From Acidobacteriota bacterium (GTDB taxonomy: Bacteria > Acidobacteriota > Thermoanaerobaculia > Gp7-AA8): a stretch of DNA of 64,000 nt. The notes under the pieces are model-generated. The model was not told the DNA's origin. It saw only the letters and a program-made list of their open reading frames with translations, and searched no databases. A program made the position numbers and the translations under genes. Positions 47,156-55,847 of the stretch are shown piece by piece (positions within the stretch are counted from its first letter, which is position 1; every line of letters begins with the position of its first letter). The stretch lies in assembly GCA_003223645.1 (NCBI GenBank), contig QHVT01000005.1, positions 535,300 to 599,299 of the forward strand, given 5' to 3'.

Positions 47156-48702
47156 CGTTTCTCCTTCATCAACTCGCCGCCGAGGTGCTTCTGGAATGCG
47201 CGGACGACAGGATCGTCGCGCAGCGGCGAGGGCTTGTCTTCGGCGCGACGCGCGTTCGGTTTCTCCGTCGCCGTCTCGATCGCGACATCCATGCGCGTGC
47301 CGTACACCTCCGACGCCAACTGTTCGAGCGACGCGCGCTCATCGATGAGCGGCTGCGCGAGGTCGCGATCGTCGAACGTCCAGATGATGCGGTTCCCTTC
47401 TTTCGCGAACGACTTTGCGGCCGCGGCGTAACCGGCGAGCATGGGACGTGTTTTCTGGAGACGCGTGAGAAAGTCGTCCGGGTTTTGTTCCGGTGGAGCG
47501 GCGGCCGCTTCGGCCGCCGGAGCTTTGCGCGTTTGCCTCGTTGCCGGTTCCGGCGCCCGAGGCGGGCGCCGCTCCACGGGTTCGGATCCACTCAGCGCTT
47601 CTTCCACCGCGCGCAAGCGCGGGAACGTCGCGGCTTTCAGCAACGCGATCTCCACTGCCAGCCGCTGATGCTCCGCCTTGTTCACCGTCTCGTCGTCGCG
47701 CAGCAGCAGGTTCGCGATGCGCAGCAGTTCCGTGTACGAGAGCGTCTTCGCCACGGAATGCAATGTCGCGAGATCTTCAGGCGAAGCCGCGAGCATGGCC
47801 TCGTTCGCGCCGCCCGCGAGCAACAGCAAGTTGCGCACGAAGTTGAGCAGATCGCGATAGAGCATCTTGAAATCGCGGCCGCCGTCGGAGGCGTCCTGCA
47901 AGGCTTCGAGAATCGCGGCGTGATCGCCATCGGCGATGTGCGTCACGATGCGCGCGAAGAAGTTCGTGTCCGAGAGTCCGAGAATCGTTGCCACGTCTTC
48001 TGCGCTGACGGTGCGTCCGCTGAAGGCGATGATCTGATCGAGGAGCGACAGCGAGTCGCGCACGCTTCCTTCGCCGCGCCGCGCGACGATCTCCAGCGCC
48101 GTGCGGTCCGCCTCGATGCCTTCGGCTTTGCAAATCTGCGCGAGCCGGGCGATGAGATCGGGCAGCGTGATCTTGCGCAGAATGTTCTTCTGCACGCGCG
48201 AGATGATCGTCTGCGGAACCTTCTGCATCTCCGTCGTCGCGAACATGAAGATCACGTGCGGCGGCGGTTCTTCGATCAGCTTGAGGAGAGCGTTCCACGC
48301 CGGCGCGCTGAGCATGTGCGCTTCGTCGACAATGAAGATGCGGTAGCGGTCGCGCGCGGGCTGAAACTGTGTGACGTCGCGCAGCTCGCGGATGTTGTCG
48401 ACGCCGGTGTACGTCGCGGCGTCGATCTCGCGCACGTCGAGATCGATGCCTTCGGTGATCTCACGACAGATGGTGCAGGTGTTGTCCGGCTCCGCGGCGG
48501 GACCGTGCTCGCAATTGAGCGCCTTCGCGAGAATGCGCGCGACCGTCGTCTTGCCGACGCCGCGCACTCCGGAAAAGAGATAGGCGTGATGGATGCGACC
48601 GTCTTTGATCGCGTTCTGCAGCGTGCGGACGACCGTTTCCTGTCCGACGATATCTTTGAAGGTTTGCGGCCGGTACTTGCGCGCGAGCGCCTGATAGGAC
48701 AT
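47152..48702 (-). CDS. dnaX: DNA polymerase III subunit gamma/tau
   Basis: A 516-residue clamp-loader subunit. Start [19 protein letters not shown], Walker [21 protein letters not shown], zinc-binding [16 protein letters not shown], Walker [10 protein letters not shown] and the SRC-like ISRVQ segment are all present. The third domain reaches about residue 370, after which a GTGGAGCGGC palindrome adds ~29 Pro/Ala/Arg residues in the linker before [11 protein letters not shown]. The ATG at 48702 is chosen by homology; the longer frame runs over the SRP RNA gene. Confidence 0.95.
   Translation of the reverse strand: MSYQALARKYRPQTFKDIVGQETVVRTLQNAIKDGRIHHAYLFSGVRGVGKTTVARILAKALNCEHGPAAEPDNTCTICREITEGIDLDVREIDAATYTGVDNIRELRDVTQFQPARDRYRIFIVDEAHMLSAPAWNALLKLIEEPPPHVIFMFATTEMQKVPQTIISRVQKNILRKITLPDLIARLAQICKAEGIEADRTALEIVARRGEGSVRDSLSLLDQIIAFSGRTVSAEDVATILGLSDTNFFARIVTHIADGDHAAILEALQDASDGGRDFKMLYRDLLNFVRNLLLLAGGANEAMLAASPEDLATLHSVAKTLSYTELLRIANLLLRDDETVNKAEHQRLAVEIALLKAATFPRLRAVEEALSGSEPVERRPPRAPEPATRQTRKAPAAEAAAAPPEQNPDDFLTRLQKTRPMLAGYAAAAKSFAKEGNRIIWTFDDRDLAQPLIDERASLEQLASEVYGTRMDVAIETATEKPNARRAEDKPSPLRDDPVVRAFQKHLGGELMKEKR
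47493..47577. repeat. GTGGAGCGGC palindromic element, copy 4 (in frame in dnaX)
   Basis: An 85-bp element with 11-bp perfect outer arms (GTGGAGCGGCG / CGCCGCTCCAC) and inner GGCGGCCGC-type arms. Read on the dnaX strand it gives [11 protein letters not shown]...[10 protein letters not shown] with no stop. It lies in the flexible linker of gamma/tau. Confidence 0.82.
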
Positions 48703-48722
48703 GAGGGCGTGAGTATAGATGG

Positions 48723-48850
48723 ATGCCGGCTCGGAAGAGCCCAGGCCGGACTTTGTCACGCAGGTGAAGCACCTTATCGCTGCTTCCTTCCGGACCTGAC
48801 GAGGTTCGGTGCGCCTGCTGCAAAGGACCCGGGCTCCTCCCAGCCGGCAT
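48723..48850 (-). ncRNA. ffs: Signal recognition particle RNA (small, 4.5S type)
   Basis: On the minus strand the conserved SRP domain IV loop reads GTCAGGTCCGGAAGGAAGCAG. The ends ATGCCGGCTGGGAGGAGCC and GGCTCTTCCGAGCCGGCAT pair to form a long hairpin. The RNA binds Ffh and targets nascent membrane proteins. The exact ends are estimated from the pairing. Confidence 0.93.
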
Positions 48851-48937
48851 GACCGGCTACGTTGAGTTGCGAATCGTTCGGTCAATGAATCAAGCGTGTG
48901 GAGGGCTGGGCCAACCAACGCTCCGGGCCCTGCCCGG

Positions 48938-49028
48938 TGGCGGAGAGAGTGGGATTCGAACCCACGGTACGCTGTTAACGTACACACGCTTTCCAAGCGT
49001 GCGCCTTAAGCCACTCGGCCATCTCTCC
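48938..49028 (-). tRNA. tRNA-Ser (GGA)
   Basis: A class II tRNA with a long variable arm. Acceptor GGAGAGA pairs with TCTCTCC; the anticodon arm CACGCTTGGAAAGCGTG gives anticodon GGA. The 3' CCA is encoded (48938-48940). Confidence 0.96.
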
Positions 49029-49126
49029 GTGGATCGTTCGTGTCAATGAAACTTTTCGCGAAACGCACGCCTGGTTCGTAGGCGTTCAAGAGGGCTGGGC
49101 CAACATGCGCACCCGGCCGTGCCGGG

Positions 49127-49216
49127 TGGCGGAGAGGGGGGGATTCGAACCCCCGATACCCGTAAAGGTATAACGGTTTTCGAGACCGCCGCGTTCAACC
49201 ACTCTGCCACCTCTCC
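49127..49216 (-). tRNA. tRNA-Ser (CGA)
   Basis: A class II tRNA with long variable arm. Acceptor GGAGAGG pairs with CCTCTCC; the anticodon arm CGGTCTCGAAAACCG gives anticodon CGA. CCA is encoded (49127-49129). Its 5' 22 bp overlap the 3' end of tadA, and the tadA stop codon lies in the D-loop. Confidence 0.96.
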
Positions 49217-49686
49217 GTTTTGTCGCGCTGGCGCAGTTGGCGAAAGAAATCCTGGAGCAATTGCCGCGCGCGCTCTTCCATCAATCCCGTCTCGACGACG
49301 AGGCGATGATTGAGACGCGCGTCCTGCACGAGATTGCCGAGGGAGCCGCAGAAGCCGGCCTTCGGATCGTGGGTGGCGAAGATCAACTTCTCGATGCGCG
49401 CGTTCACGAGCGCGCCCGCGCACATCGCGCACGGCTCGAGCGTCACGACCATCGTCGTTCCTTCGAGCCGCCAGTCGCCGATCGTTTGTGCCGCCTCGCG
49501 AATCGCGTAGAGCTCGGCGTGTCCGAGCGGATCACCGGACTCGCGGCGATTGCGGCCGCGGCCGATGATCGCGCCGTTGCGGTCGACGACGACCGCGCCG
49601 ACGGGGATCTCGCCTTCCGCGCCCGACTCTTCGGCGAGCGCGAGGGCTTCAGCCATTGATTCAGACTGCCACTGCGCCTGATTCAT
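49195..49686 (-). CDS. tadA: tRNA-specific adenosine deaminase TadA
   Basis: A 163-residue deaminase. The zinc/catalytic motif is GHAELYAI (HAE) and the second half is LEPCAMCAGALVNARI (PCxxC). It converts A34 to inosine in tRNA-Arg(ACG). That very tRNA gene is immediately upstream on the same strand (49747-49820). The last seven residues and the stop lie within the tRNA-Ser(CGA) gene, so processing of that tRNA must cut the mRNA's 3' end. Confidence 0.95.
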   Translation of the reverse strand: MNQAQWQSESMAEALALAEESGAEGEIPVGAVVVDRNGAIIGRGRNRRESGDPLGHAELYAIREAAQTIGDWRLEGTTMVVTLEPCAMCAGALVNARIEKLIFATHDPKAGFCGSLGNLVQDARLNHRLVVETGLMEERARQLLQDFFRQLRQRDKTERWQSG

Positions 49687-49702
49687 CTGTCAAAGAGTAC
49701 GA

Positions 49703-49724
49703 CGGCGGGCTGCAATGCCCGCCG
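49703..49724. terminator. Hairpin between tRNA-Arg and tadA
   Basis: CGGCGGGC and GCCCGCCG form a perfect 8-bp stem with a TGCAAT loop. The core resembles the inner half of the mnmE palindromic element. It could end or attenuate tRNA-Arg transcription or serve as an RNase target. Confidence 0.5.
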
Positions 49725-49743
49725 CGAGATTGGAAAACGGATT

Positions 49744-49820
49744 TGGTGCACCCAAGAGGACTCGAACCTCTAACCTTCTGATCCGTAGTCAGATGCTCTA
49801 TCCAATTGAGCTATGGGTGC
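49744..49820 (-). tRNA. tRNA-Arg (ACG)
   Basis: Acceptor GCACCCA pairs with TGGGTGC, anticodon arm CTGACTACGGATCAG gives ACG, and CCA is encoded (49744-49746). This is the standard TadA substrate in bacteria. Confidence 0.97.
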
Positions 49821-50071
49821 GAGCACGGAACGCTAACCGCCTCTGGCAGTGGATCATTCCGGCCGGCAACGCCTGCGAATGAAGCCATGTCTGCGCGAGA
49901 CGGCCGGGCATTCTAGTGCCGGCGCATCCTTCGTCGCAAGCATTGCGGCATGCCGATTGCCGGATGTATCCTTGTGACTCCTGGGAGCTGTCAGCACGCT
50001 TTCACGGCCTCTACGGTTGGCTACTGCCTGATCCACCCTTCCCCAGCCAACCGTGGAGGCGTGATTTGTTG

Positions 50072-50512
50072 ATGCGCAAAGAAGACTTCTACGCGCGCAC
50101 GATGCACACGCCCGATGATGCGGAGCGTGCGGAGATGCGCGCGATGCTGCGCGAGCTGTCGCAGAAACTTCTTCCGCTCCATCGCGCGCTCATCGAATCC
50201 GCGCGTGCCGACTACGCATCCATGGTCGCTCCCGTCAACGGCCCGAACCACTTGCTCCAACTGCTGAACGAAGATCCGCACTTCGCGTGGCTGAAGCCCG
50301 TCACGTCGCTGATCGTCGACATCGATGAGATGGCGCGCGTCGATTTCACTCCCGCGGACTTCGACGCGATCACCGGTCGCGTCGAGCAGTACTTCGGCAC
50401 CGCACCGGACTTGGCCTTCGCCGGGCATTACGTTCCGGTGTTGCAGCGGGACGTCGAGGTGGCCATCGCGCATGCTGCATTGCGGCAGATCCTGAGCCGC
50501 CGCCGGAAGTAA
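50072..50512 (+). CDS. Uncharacterised helical protein
   Basis: A 146-residue soluble protein. MRKEDFYARTMHTPDDAERAEMRAMLRELSQKLLPLHRALIESARADYASM is helical. NHLLQLLNEDPHFAWLKPVTSLIVDIDEMARVDF follows, with a central motif of small and aromatic residues, then a helical end. No catalytic motif is evident and I do not assign a family. The ATG at 50072 is preceded by GTGGAGG at 13 nt; the open frame extends upstream to 49916 but without recognisable sequence. The 251 bp between this gene and tRNA-Arg show nothing else. Confidence 0.6.
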   Translation: MRKEDFYARTMHTPDDAERAEMRAMLRELSQKLLPLHRALIESARADYASMVAPVNGPNHLLQLLNEDPHFAWLKPVTSLIVDIDEMARVDFTPADFDAITGRVEQYFGTAPDLAFAGHYVPVLQRDVEVAIAHAALRQILSRRRK

Positions 50513-50513
50513 A

Positions 50514-50541
50514 GGAACTTTTCCGCACCAATTGCAGTAAA
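50514..50541 (+). promoter_or_regulatory. Candidate ECF-type promoter upstream of the sigma/CHAT cluster
   Basis: GGAACTT (50514-50520) matches the GGAAC -35 core of many ECF sigma promoters. AGTAAA lies about 17 bp further (50536-50541). It would allow autoregulation by the downstream sigma factor. The match is short and rests on position. Confidence 0.35.
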
Positions 50542-50564
50542 GTTAGGCCTCACAAGGTCCGCCA

Positions 50565-51110
50565 ATGGATTTCTACACGTTCGACGACGAGTACGTGCGC
50601 CGTCTGCTCGAGAGAGACTCGGAAACGTGCGCCCATTTCTATTCGTACTTCGGCGAGCTTCTGCTGATCAAGCTGCGCAAGCGGCTCGACACGATGCAGG
50701 CGATCGATGACGTGCGACAGGAAGTCTTCCTGCGCACGCTCGACAAGCTGGCAGAGGTGAAGGACGGCCGCAAGTTCGGCTCGTTCGTCAACTCGATCTG
50801 CAATTACGTGCTGATGGAGTGGTATCGGATCGAGACCAAGTCGGATCAATTTGCGCGCGTGTCTTTCGACGAGGCCACGACCAGAACGACGGAAGAAGAG
50901 TTGCTGAGCGAGGAGACGACTCGGACGGTCCGGCGCACACTCGCACAACTGGAACCGCGCGACCGCGAAATTCTGTGCGCGCTGTTTCTCGAGGAAGTCG
51001 CCAAAAACGAGGTCTGCCGGAAGTTCGGCGTCGACCGGAAGTATCTCCGCGTGCTCGTATATCGGGCGAAGGAACACTTCCGCTCCCACTTCCCGCCGGA
51101 CGCTCGATGA
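50565..51110 (+). CDS. ECF-family RNA polymerase sigma factor (CHAT cluster)
   Basis: A 181-residue ECF sigma factor. Region 2 is DSETCAHFYSYFGELLLIKLRKRLDTMQAIDDVRQEVFLRTLDKLAEV. Region 4 is LAQLEPRDREILCALFLEEVAKNEVCRKFGVDRKYLRVLVYRAKEHF. It directs RNA polymerase to a regulon set by its partner anti-sigma factor. It starts 43 bp upstream of the anti-sigma gene and heads a four-gene cluster on one strand. Confidence 0.88.
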   Translation: MDFYTFDDEYVRRLLERDSETCAHFYSYFGELLLIKLRKRLDTMQAIDDVRQEVFLRTLDKLAEVKDGRKFGSFVNSICNYVLMEWYRIETKSDQFARVSFDEATTRTTEEELLSEETTRTVRRTLAQLEPRDREILCALFLEEVAKNEVCRKFGVDRKYLRVLVYRAKEHFRSHFPPDAR

Positions 51111-51153
51111 AACGTTTTCGTGATGAGCGTCACTATCTGCTTAGAGGGAAGCA

Positions 51154-51798
51154 ATGAATCATTCGGAAGCAAAAGAAAGCCAGGCCGTCGAGCGCTACAC
51201 ACTCGATGAGATGTGGCAGGAAGAGCGCGACGCGTTCGAAGAACATTACTTCGATTGCCGCGTCTGCTCCGAAGGCGTACGCGACAGCGCGCGAATGATG
51301 GCGGCAGGCCGCCGCGTCGCGCGCGAGACGGTGACCACGACGAATGTCGTAAGGATGCCGCTGCGATGGAAAGCCTGGATCCCGGCCGCGGCCGCGGCGG
51401 TGTTGTTGATGGTGAATGGGATCCTGATGATGATGCGGCCGGTCGCACCGGTCGTCGTGTCAAATCCAGCGCCGGTCATGCAGCTCGCGGAGTTTTCCGA
51501 CGCCATTCCGACTGGTGCCTCACGGGGTGGCACACCGATCACACTCCCGGCAGGGAAGCCGCTCGCGCTCCCTGTCGATCTCGCACCGGAGTTCTCCAGC
51601 TACGAAATCCTGCTTCGCAACTCCGCCGGACGCGCTATCGAGAGCCTTACGGTGAGCGCAGAGCAGGCGAAAAATCAAAGAGATCAAATCACTTTGCTGC
51701 CTGGCTCGTTGCCGGCGGGCAGCTATGTCCTGGTGATCGAAGGTGTGAAGGATGGCAACCGCACCAAGATCACCACGCAACCACTAACAGTCCGATAA
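51154..51798 (+). CDS. Membrane-spanning zinc-finger-type anti-sigma factor
   Basis: A 214-residue protein. The N-terminal cytoplasmic domain YTLDEMWQEERDAFEEHYFDCRVCSEGV has the Hx3Cx2C zinc anti-sigma motif. One membrane helix (AWIPAAAAAVLLMVNGILMMM) at residues ~72-92 separates it from an extracytoplasmic beta domain (YEILLRNSAGRAIESLTVS ... PAGSYVLVIEGV). It probably holds the upstream sigma factor until a signal, possibly proteolysis, releases it. Confidence 0.85.
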   Translation: MNHSEAKESQAVERYTLDEMWQEERDAFEEHYFDCRVCSEGVRDSARMMAAGRRVARETVTTTNVVRMPLRWKAWIPAAAAAVLLMVNGILMMMRPVAPVVVSNPAPVMQLAEFSDAIPTGASRGGTPITLPAGKPLALPVDLAPEFSSYEILLRNSAGRAIESLTVSAEQAKNQRDQITLLPGSLPAGSYVLVIEGVKDGNRTKITTQPLTVR

Positions 51799-51825
51799 GC
51801 AGAGAGAAACCATAAGGAGGTAGCC

Positions 51826-52650
51826 ATGCTTGGATATAACTTCCACGCCAACGCCCTGGGTCTCGGCGGCGTGCTGAGGTCCGGCGGAGTCAAGACCACC
51901 CTTCCCAGCCTCGCGTCGGTCGTGCTGGCACCGGCTGGAGGCAACGGTTCGGCGGTCGTCGAAAACTACAACGCGAACGGAATCTCGTTCACCCGTGCGG
52001 AGAGCCGCGTTTTCGGTTCCGAGGTGAGCGATACGATCTTCACAACGCACTCCGACGTCTACATTACCAACCTCACGATTTTCGATCGACTGAGGATCGC
52101 TCTCATGAGCGCGACGCTCTCATCGACACGCGACGTGAATCTCCCCGATTCGGCGTTCGAAATCAGCCTCGTGTATCGCGGCATCTCGATCGACGGCGCG
52201 GAAATCATCCCGATGCTCGACGGAAACCTGGCTGGCGCGCCGATGTTTCGCGATGTTCAGGCGACTTTGAACGGAGACGTGAACAACTACGCCGCGCGGT
52301 TCGGTCTTACGCCTACAGCATTGCTCGATGTGATCGAGAATCCGAGCCCGCGGGAGCCGATCAGCGGCGCGCTGGTGAAGGAGCTCGTCGTTCCGAACGG
52401 CGTTGCGCTTACCCATTCCGGCCACGCGATCGACGTGCCGGGCGTCGGTCGAGCGCATTTCGGCGAATTCCTGTTCAAACCCGGACAGCGTCAGGTGAGC
52501 CTGCTGCGCATCAAGATCGGCAGTGGTCCGCCTGCCGGCGATACGGACGGACGCAATTTCTCGGTGATGAGCATCGGTGGCGGCGACAGCGGAGATCTCA
52601 CGGGAGGATACCTTGAGGGAAATGGCAGCCCTCCTACGGGCGGCGGCTAG
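51826..52650 (+). CDS. Uncharacterised protein between anti-sigma and TPR-CHAT genes
   Basis: A 274-residue protein with a perfect AAGGAGGT ribosome-binding site, so strong translation is expected. There is no signal peptide or membrane helix. The sequence is beta-rich: SLASVVLAPAGGNGSAVVENYNANGISFTRAESRVFGSEVSDTIFTTHSDVYITNLTIFDRLRI, then VYRGISIDGAEIIPMLDGNL. A Gly/Ser/Pro-rich tail (SIGGGDSGDLTGGYLEGNGSPPTGGG) ends it. I do not recognise a family. It overlaps the CHAT gene by 29 bp. It is a natural candidate for the protease substrate or partner; that is inference. Confidence 0.6.
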   Translation: MLGYNFHANALGLGGVLRSGGVKTTLPSLASVVLAPAGGNGSAVVENYNANGISFTRAESRVFGSEVSDTIFTTHSDVYITNLTIFDRLRIALMSATLSSTRDVNLPDSAFEISLVYRGISIDGAEIIPMLDGNLAGAPMFRDVQATLNGDVNNYAARFGLTPTALLDVIENPSPREPISGALVKELVVPNGVALTHSGHAIDVPGVGRAHFGEFLFKPGQRQVSLLRIKIGSGPPAGDTDGRNFSVMSIGGGDSGDLTGGYLEGNGSPPTGGG

Positions 52651-55072
52651 ACCCGCGACGGTGTCGCTGCTGGCGCTCCTGCTCCTCGGAGCGCCGGCGG
52701 CGGCACCAAAAACGGCCGAAGAAGCGGCGCGCGATGCGCGCCAGGCCTTGATCCGCTCACAGTTGGACGAAGCGCAGCGCATCATCGATGATGCGCTGCC
52801 TCGCTTTAGTGCCCGCAACGACGAGACGATCTGGGCGTTGCGCGTGATGCGCGCGGAGCTACTGCACACGCGTGGCGATCAAGAGGGCGTGCGGAAGGTG
52901 CTGAGGCAGGAATTGCCGCCGGCGTTGCGTACCAGCGAGCCGGCCGTCAGGCGTTTGTGGGTCCTGGGAAACGCTGCGATTCAGTCGGGCGATGCCAAGG
53001 AAGCGAAACGGCGCCTGCAACAGGCACGTGAGATAGCCGAAGCACACCAGCGGCAGATGCTCCCCGAGGTCTACACGGCGATGACGATCAGCGCTTCCGA
53101 TCTGAAGGAAGCGGAGGAATACGCTGACAAAGCCGTCGTCGCGGCACGTGCATACGGAAAGCAACGCGTCGAGCCGCGGGTACTGGCCGCGTTGCAGTAT
53201 CAATACACCAAGGCGCAGCGCTACTCCGATGCCATCCCCGTGGGCGAAAAAGCGCTCGCCGCAGCGCAGTCGCTGAAAAATGACAGTCTTGTCCAATCCA
53301 TCTTGGGCAATCTCGGATGGTCCTACACCGAAGTGGGCGACTACGAGACGGCCGCAGAATACTTCACCCTCGGCGACGCGACGGCAGCGCGGATAGGGCA
53401 AGCGTTGCGCGTGCCGTGGCTGAATCAGCTCGGAAATTTGCGCGGGCAGAAACACGACTGGACCGGCGCAGAGAAGTACTTTCTCGAAGCCCTGCAGATC
53501 GCGCGTCGCGAGCAACACCCGCAACTCGGATTCATCCTTGCCAATCTGGCGGCGGTCACTTTGGAGTCCGGACACATCGACGCGGCCCGTCGCTACAACG
53601 ACGAAGCGCTGGCAGTGAAGCGCGCGGCGGGTGATAAAGAATCAGAACGGCGGTCGCTCATCATCGCCGCTCGCATCGCGTCGGCATCCGGCGACGCCCC
53701 GAAAGCGATCGCGATTCTGAATCGTGTGATCGAAGGTGCCGTGCAGACGACCACGCGGTGGGAAGCACGCGGCAACCTCGCCGAGGTATTCGCGAGAGCG
53801 AATCGCGTCGCCGATGCCGACGAGCAGTTTCGCCTGGCGATCAATACGGTGCGTGAAACACGCCGCACGATCGAGGACGCCGAGCTGCGGCTCAGCTTCT
53901 TCAATGTCACCGCGGACATCTTCAACGCGTACATCGATTTTCTCGTGCAGCAACAGCGCATCGTCGCTGCCCTCGAGACGACGGAAGCCCTACGCGTCGA
54001 TGCTCTCGACGACGCGTTGAAGGCGCGCTCGTTGCCGCGCATCGGCGATCTGCGCGATGGCGCGATCCAGCAAAACGCGACCATTCTCTCGTACTGGCTC
54101 GGCCCGCATTCTTCGTACGTCTGGAGCATCACGCCGACGGAAATTCGCGCAAAACGACTCGCGCCGGATGCGCAGATTGCTGACGCCGTCGAAGCGTATC
54201 GGAACGATCTCAAAGGTCAACGCGGATCGCTCGAAAGGAGCGGCCAGGCCGGGCGGCGGCTTTACACGATGCTCGTTCCCGCGTCGCGCACGCAGCAGCG
54301 CGATCAACGAGTCATCATCATCGCCGATGGCGCGCTCCACGCGCTGAATTTCGAGACGCTCGTGGTGCCGGCACCCACCCCTCACTATTGGATCGAGGAC
54401 GCGTTGATCACCGAGGCCAGCTCGGTGCGCGTGCTCACGCGGCGTCATCCACTGCACGCCGGTCCTCGCAAGATGTTGTTGGTCGGCAACCCGCCGTCTC
54501 CTGATCCAGCGTATCCATCATTGCCTCGCGCGAACGAGGAGATGAGCCAGATCAAGCGGCACTTCGCATCGTCGGAGCGCAAGGTCCTCGATGGACCGGC
54601 AGCGACGCCAAGCGCGTACCGTGGCGCGTCGCCAGGGACGTTCGATTTCGTGCACTTCGTCGCGCACGGCGTGGCCTTCCGCACACGCCCGCTCGAATCG
54701 GCGGTGATCCTTGGCCGTGATTCCGCGAACCAGTACAAATTGCTTGCGCGCGACGTCGTGCAGCAGCGGCTCTCGGCACGGCTCGTCACCATCTCGAGCT
54801 GCCACGGAGCGGGAACACGCACGTACACGGGCGAGGGACTCGTCGGCCTGGCGTGGGCTTTCCTACACGCCGGCGCCGCGAATGTGATCGCCGCGCTTTG
54901 GGACGTGAACGACAGTGCGACGCCGATGCTCATGGATCGCTTTTACGCACAAACCGTCACCGGGGTCGATCCCGCGGCGGCTTTGCGTAAGGCGAAGCTG
55001 TCGTTGGTTCGTTCGAACAGCGTTTATAGCAATGCCCGCTACTGGGCACCCTTCGTCTTCTATTCGGGATGA
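52622..55072 (+). CDS. Secreted TPR-CHAT caspase-like protease
   Basis: An 816-residue protein. The signal peptide is MAALLRAAARPATVSLLALLLLGAPAAA. Residues ~30-430 hold TPR-like helices (AEEAARDARQALIRSQLDEAQRIIDDALPRF; VQSILGNLGWSYTEVGDYETAAEYF). Residues ~580-816 form a CHAT domain with the His-Cys dyad in FVHFVAHG (H682) and TISSCHGAG (C727), and a closing GLAWAFLHAGAANVIAALWDVND. CHAT proteases include separase/caspase-like effectors such as TPR-CHAT (Csx29) of type III-E CRISPR. A signal peptide places this one outside the cytoplasm, where it could meet the anti-sigma domain. Confidence 0.88.
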   Translation: MAALLRAAARPATVSLLALLLLGAPAAAPKTAEEAARDARQALIRSQLDEAQRIIDDALPRFSARNDETIWALRVMRAELLHTRGDQEGVRKVLRQELPPALRTSEPAVRRLWVLGNAAIQSGDAKEAKRRLQQAREIAEAHQRQMLPEVYTAMTISASDLKEAEEYADKAVVAARAYGKQRVEPRVLAALQYQYTKAQRYSDAIPVGEKALAAAQSLKNDSLVQSILGNLGWSYTEVGDYETAAEYFTLGDATAARIGQALRVPWLNQLGNLRGQKHDWTGAEKYFLEALQIARREQHPQLGFILANLAAVTLESGHIDAARRYNDEALAVKRAAGDKESERRSLIIAARIASASGDAPKAIAILNRVIEGAVQTTTRWEARGNLAEVFARANRVADADEQFRLAINTVRETRRTIEDAELRLSFFNVTADIFNAYIDFLVQQQRIVAALETTEALRVDALDDALKARSLPRIGDLRDGAIQQNATILSYWLGPHSSYVWSITPTEIRAKRLAPDAQIADAVEAYRNDLKGQRGSLERSGQAGRRLYTMLVPASRTQQRDQRVIIIADGALHALNFETLVVPAPTPHYWIEDALITEASSVRVLTRRHPLHAGPRKMLLVGNPPSPDPAYPSLPRANEEMSQIKRHFASSERKVLDGPAATPSAYRGASPGTFDFVHFVAHGVAFRTRPLESAVILGRDSANQYKLLARDVVQQRLSARLVTISSCHGAGTRTYTGEGLVGLAWAFLHAGAANVIAALWDVNDSATPMLMDRFYAQTVTGVDPAAALRKAKLSLVRSNSVYSNARYWAPFVFYSG

Positions 55073-55079
55073 TTTGAAT

Positions 55080-55156
55080 TGGCGTCCCCGGCAGGAATCG
55101 AACCTGCGACCCACAGCTTAGAAGGCTGTTGCTCTATCCGACTGAGCTACGGGGAC
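55080..55156 (-). tRNA. tRNA-Arg (TCT)
   Basis: Acceptor GTCCCCG pairs with CGGGGAC; anticodon arm CAGCCTTCTAAGCTG gives TCT; CCA is encoded (55080-55082). Confidence 0.96.
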
Positions 55157-55172
55157 GAGCGCGGCTGGCGCC

Positions 55173-55267
55173 GCGGATTGAGGATTGAGGATGAAGGATT
55201 GAGGAAGAGTTCACGGAGCACATGTTCGTGCGCTTCCTCAATCCTCAATCCTTCACCCTCAATTCGC
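55173..55267. repeat. Heptamer-repeat hairpin (ATTGAGG family) between two tRNA genes
   Basis: The left arm has ATTGAGG, ATTGAGG, ATGAAGG, ATTGAGG. The right arm has the complement TTCCTCA, ATCCTCA, ATCCTTCA, CCCTCAATT. The arms pair over about 30 bp, and the loop is ~24 nt. Units match those at 1449-1516. It fills the gap between tRNA-Pro and tRNA-Arg on the same strand, where it could be a processing or termination signal. Confidence 0.88.
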
Positions 55268-55288
55268 GGCCCGCGAGGGCCGCGCCGT

Positions 55289-55365
<77 letters not shown>

Positions 55366-55412
55366 ACAGTTGCGGCCGTTTTCCAACAGGTGCTACGGGC
55401 GGACCATTCCGA

Positions 55413-55847
55413 TCAGACGGCGTGCGCCGTCGGGCGTTGGGTGGTCTTCGGCGGCAGCGCCTCCATCCACCTCTTCCCTTCGGGCTTCTCCAGGAGGAAC
55501 TCGAACATCGTGCCGTGGGAGCGAAGACGCAGAACGGTGAGGTTGTCGGGGATGTTCTTGCCGGTCGAGAGCTCGTCGTCGTACTCGATCTCGTCGATGC
55601 GGTTGAGGTCGAACGAGGCCTCGAGATCGGGATTCTCGTAGTACAGCGAATCCGCGCCGAGCGCCAGCGCGACCGGCATTCTCTCGACTCCTTCGACGTA
55701 TTCGGCGCGGCTCACCAGCTTCGAGCCCGCCTGCCGCTTCGTCATCATCGCGCCGAGCAAGTCTTTCTGACGGACTTTCAGAAAGAGCACCACCATGACA
55801 ACCAGGACGACGACACCAACGAGAGTGATGGTCCCAACATCCGGCAT
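55413..55847 (-). CDS. Membrane-anchored protein of unknown function
   Basis: A 144-residue protein with an N-terminal membrane helix (TITLVGVVVLVVMVVLFLKV) followed by a soluble domain: LLGAMMTKRQAGSKLVSRAEYVEGVERMPVALALGADSLYYENPDLEASFDL and FEFLLEKPEGKRWMEALPP. The family is not recognised. The ribosome-binding site GAGGAG sits directly against the first ATG (55853) but 6 nt from the second (55847), so I chose the second. It is divergent from the Nudix gene. Confidence 0.65.
   Translation of the reverse strand: MPDVGTITLVGVVVLVVMVVLFLKVRQKDLLGAMMTKRQAGSKLVSRAEYVEGVERMPVALALGADSLYYENPDLEASFDLNRIDEIEYDDELSTGKNIPDNLTVLRLRSHGTMFEFLLEKPEGKRWMEALPPKTTQRPTAHAV

Noticed and set aside
48703..48996. 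N-terminal extension of DnaX
   Set aside because: The upstream frame runs through the SRP RNA gene; homology starts at the ATG at 48702.
50565..55072. Type III-E CRISPR (gRAMP/Craspase) locus
   Set aside because: TPR-CHAT and a sigma factor are present but no gRAMP, CRISPR array or Csx30-like gene is seen, and the CHAT protein has a signal peptide.
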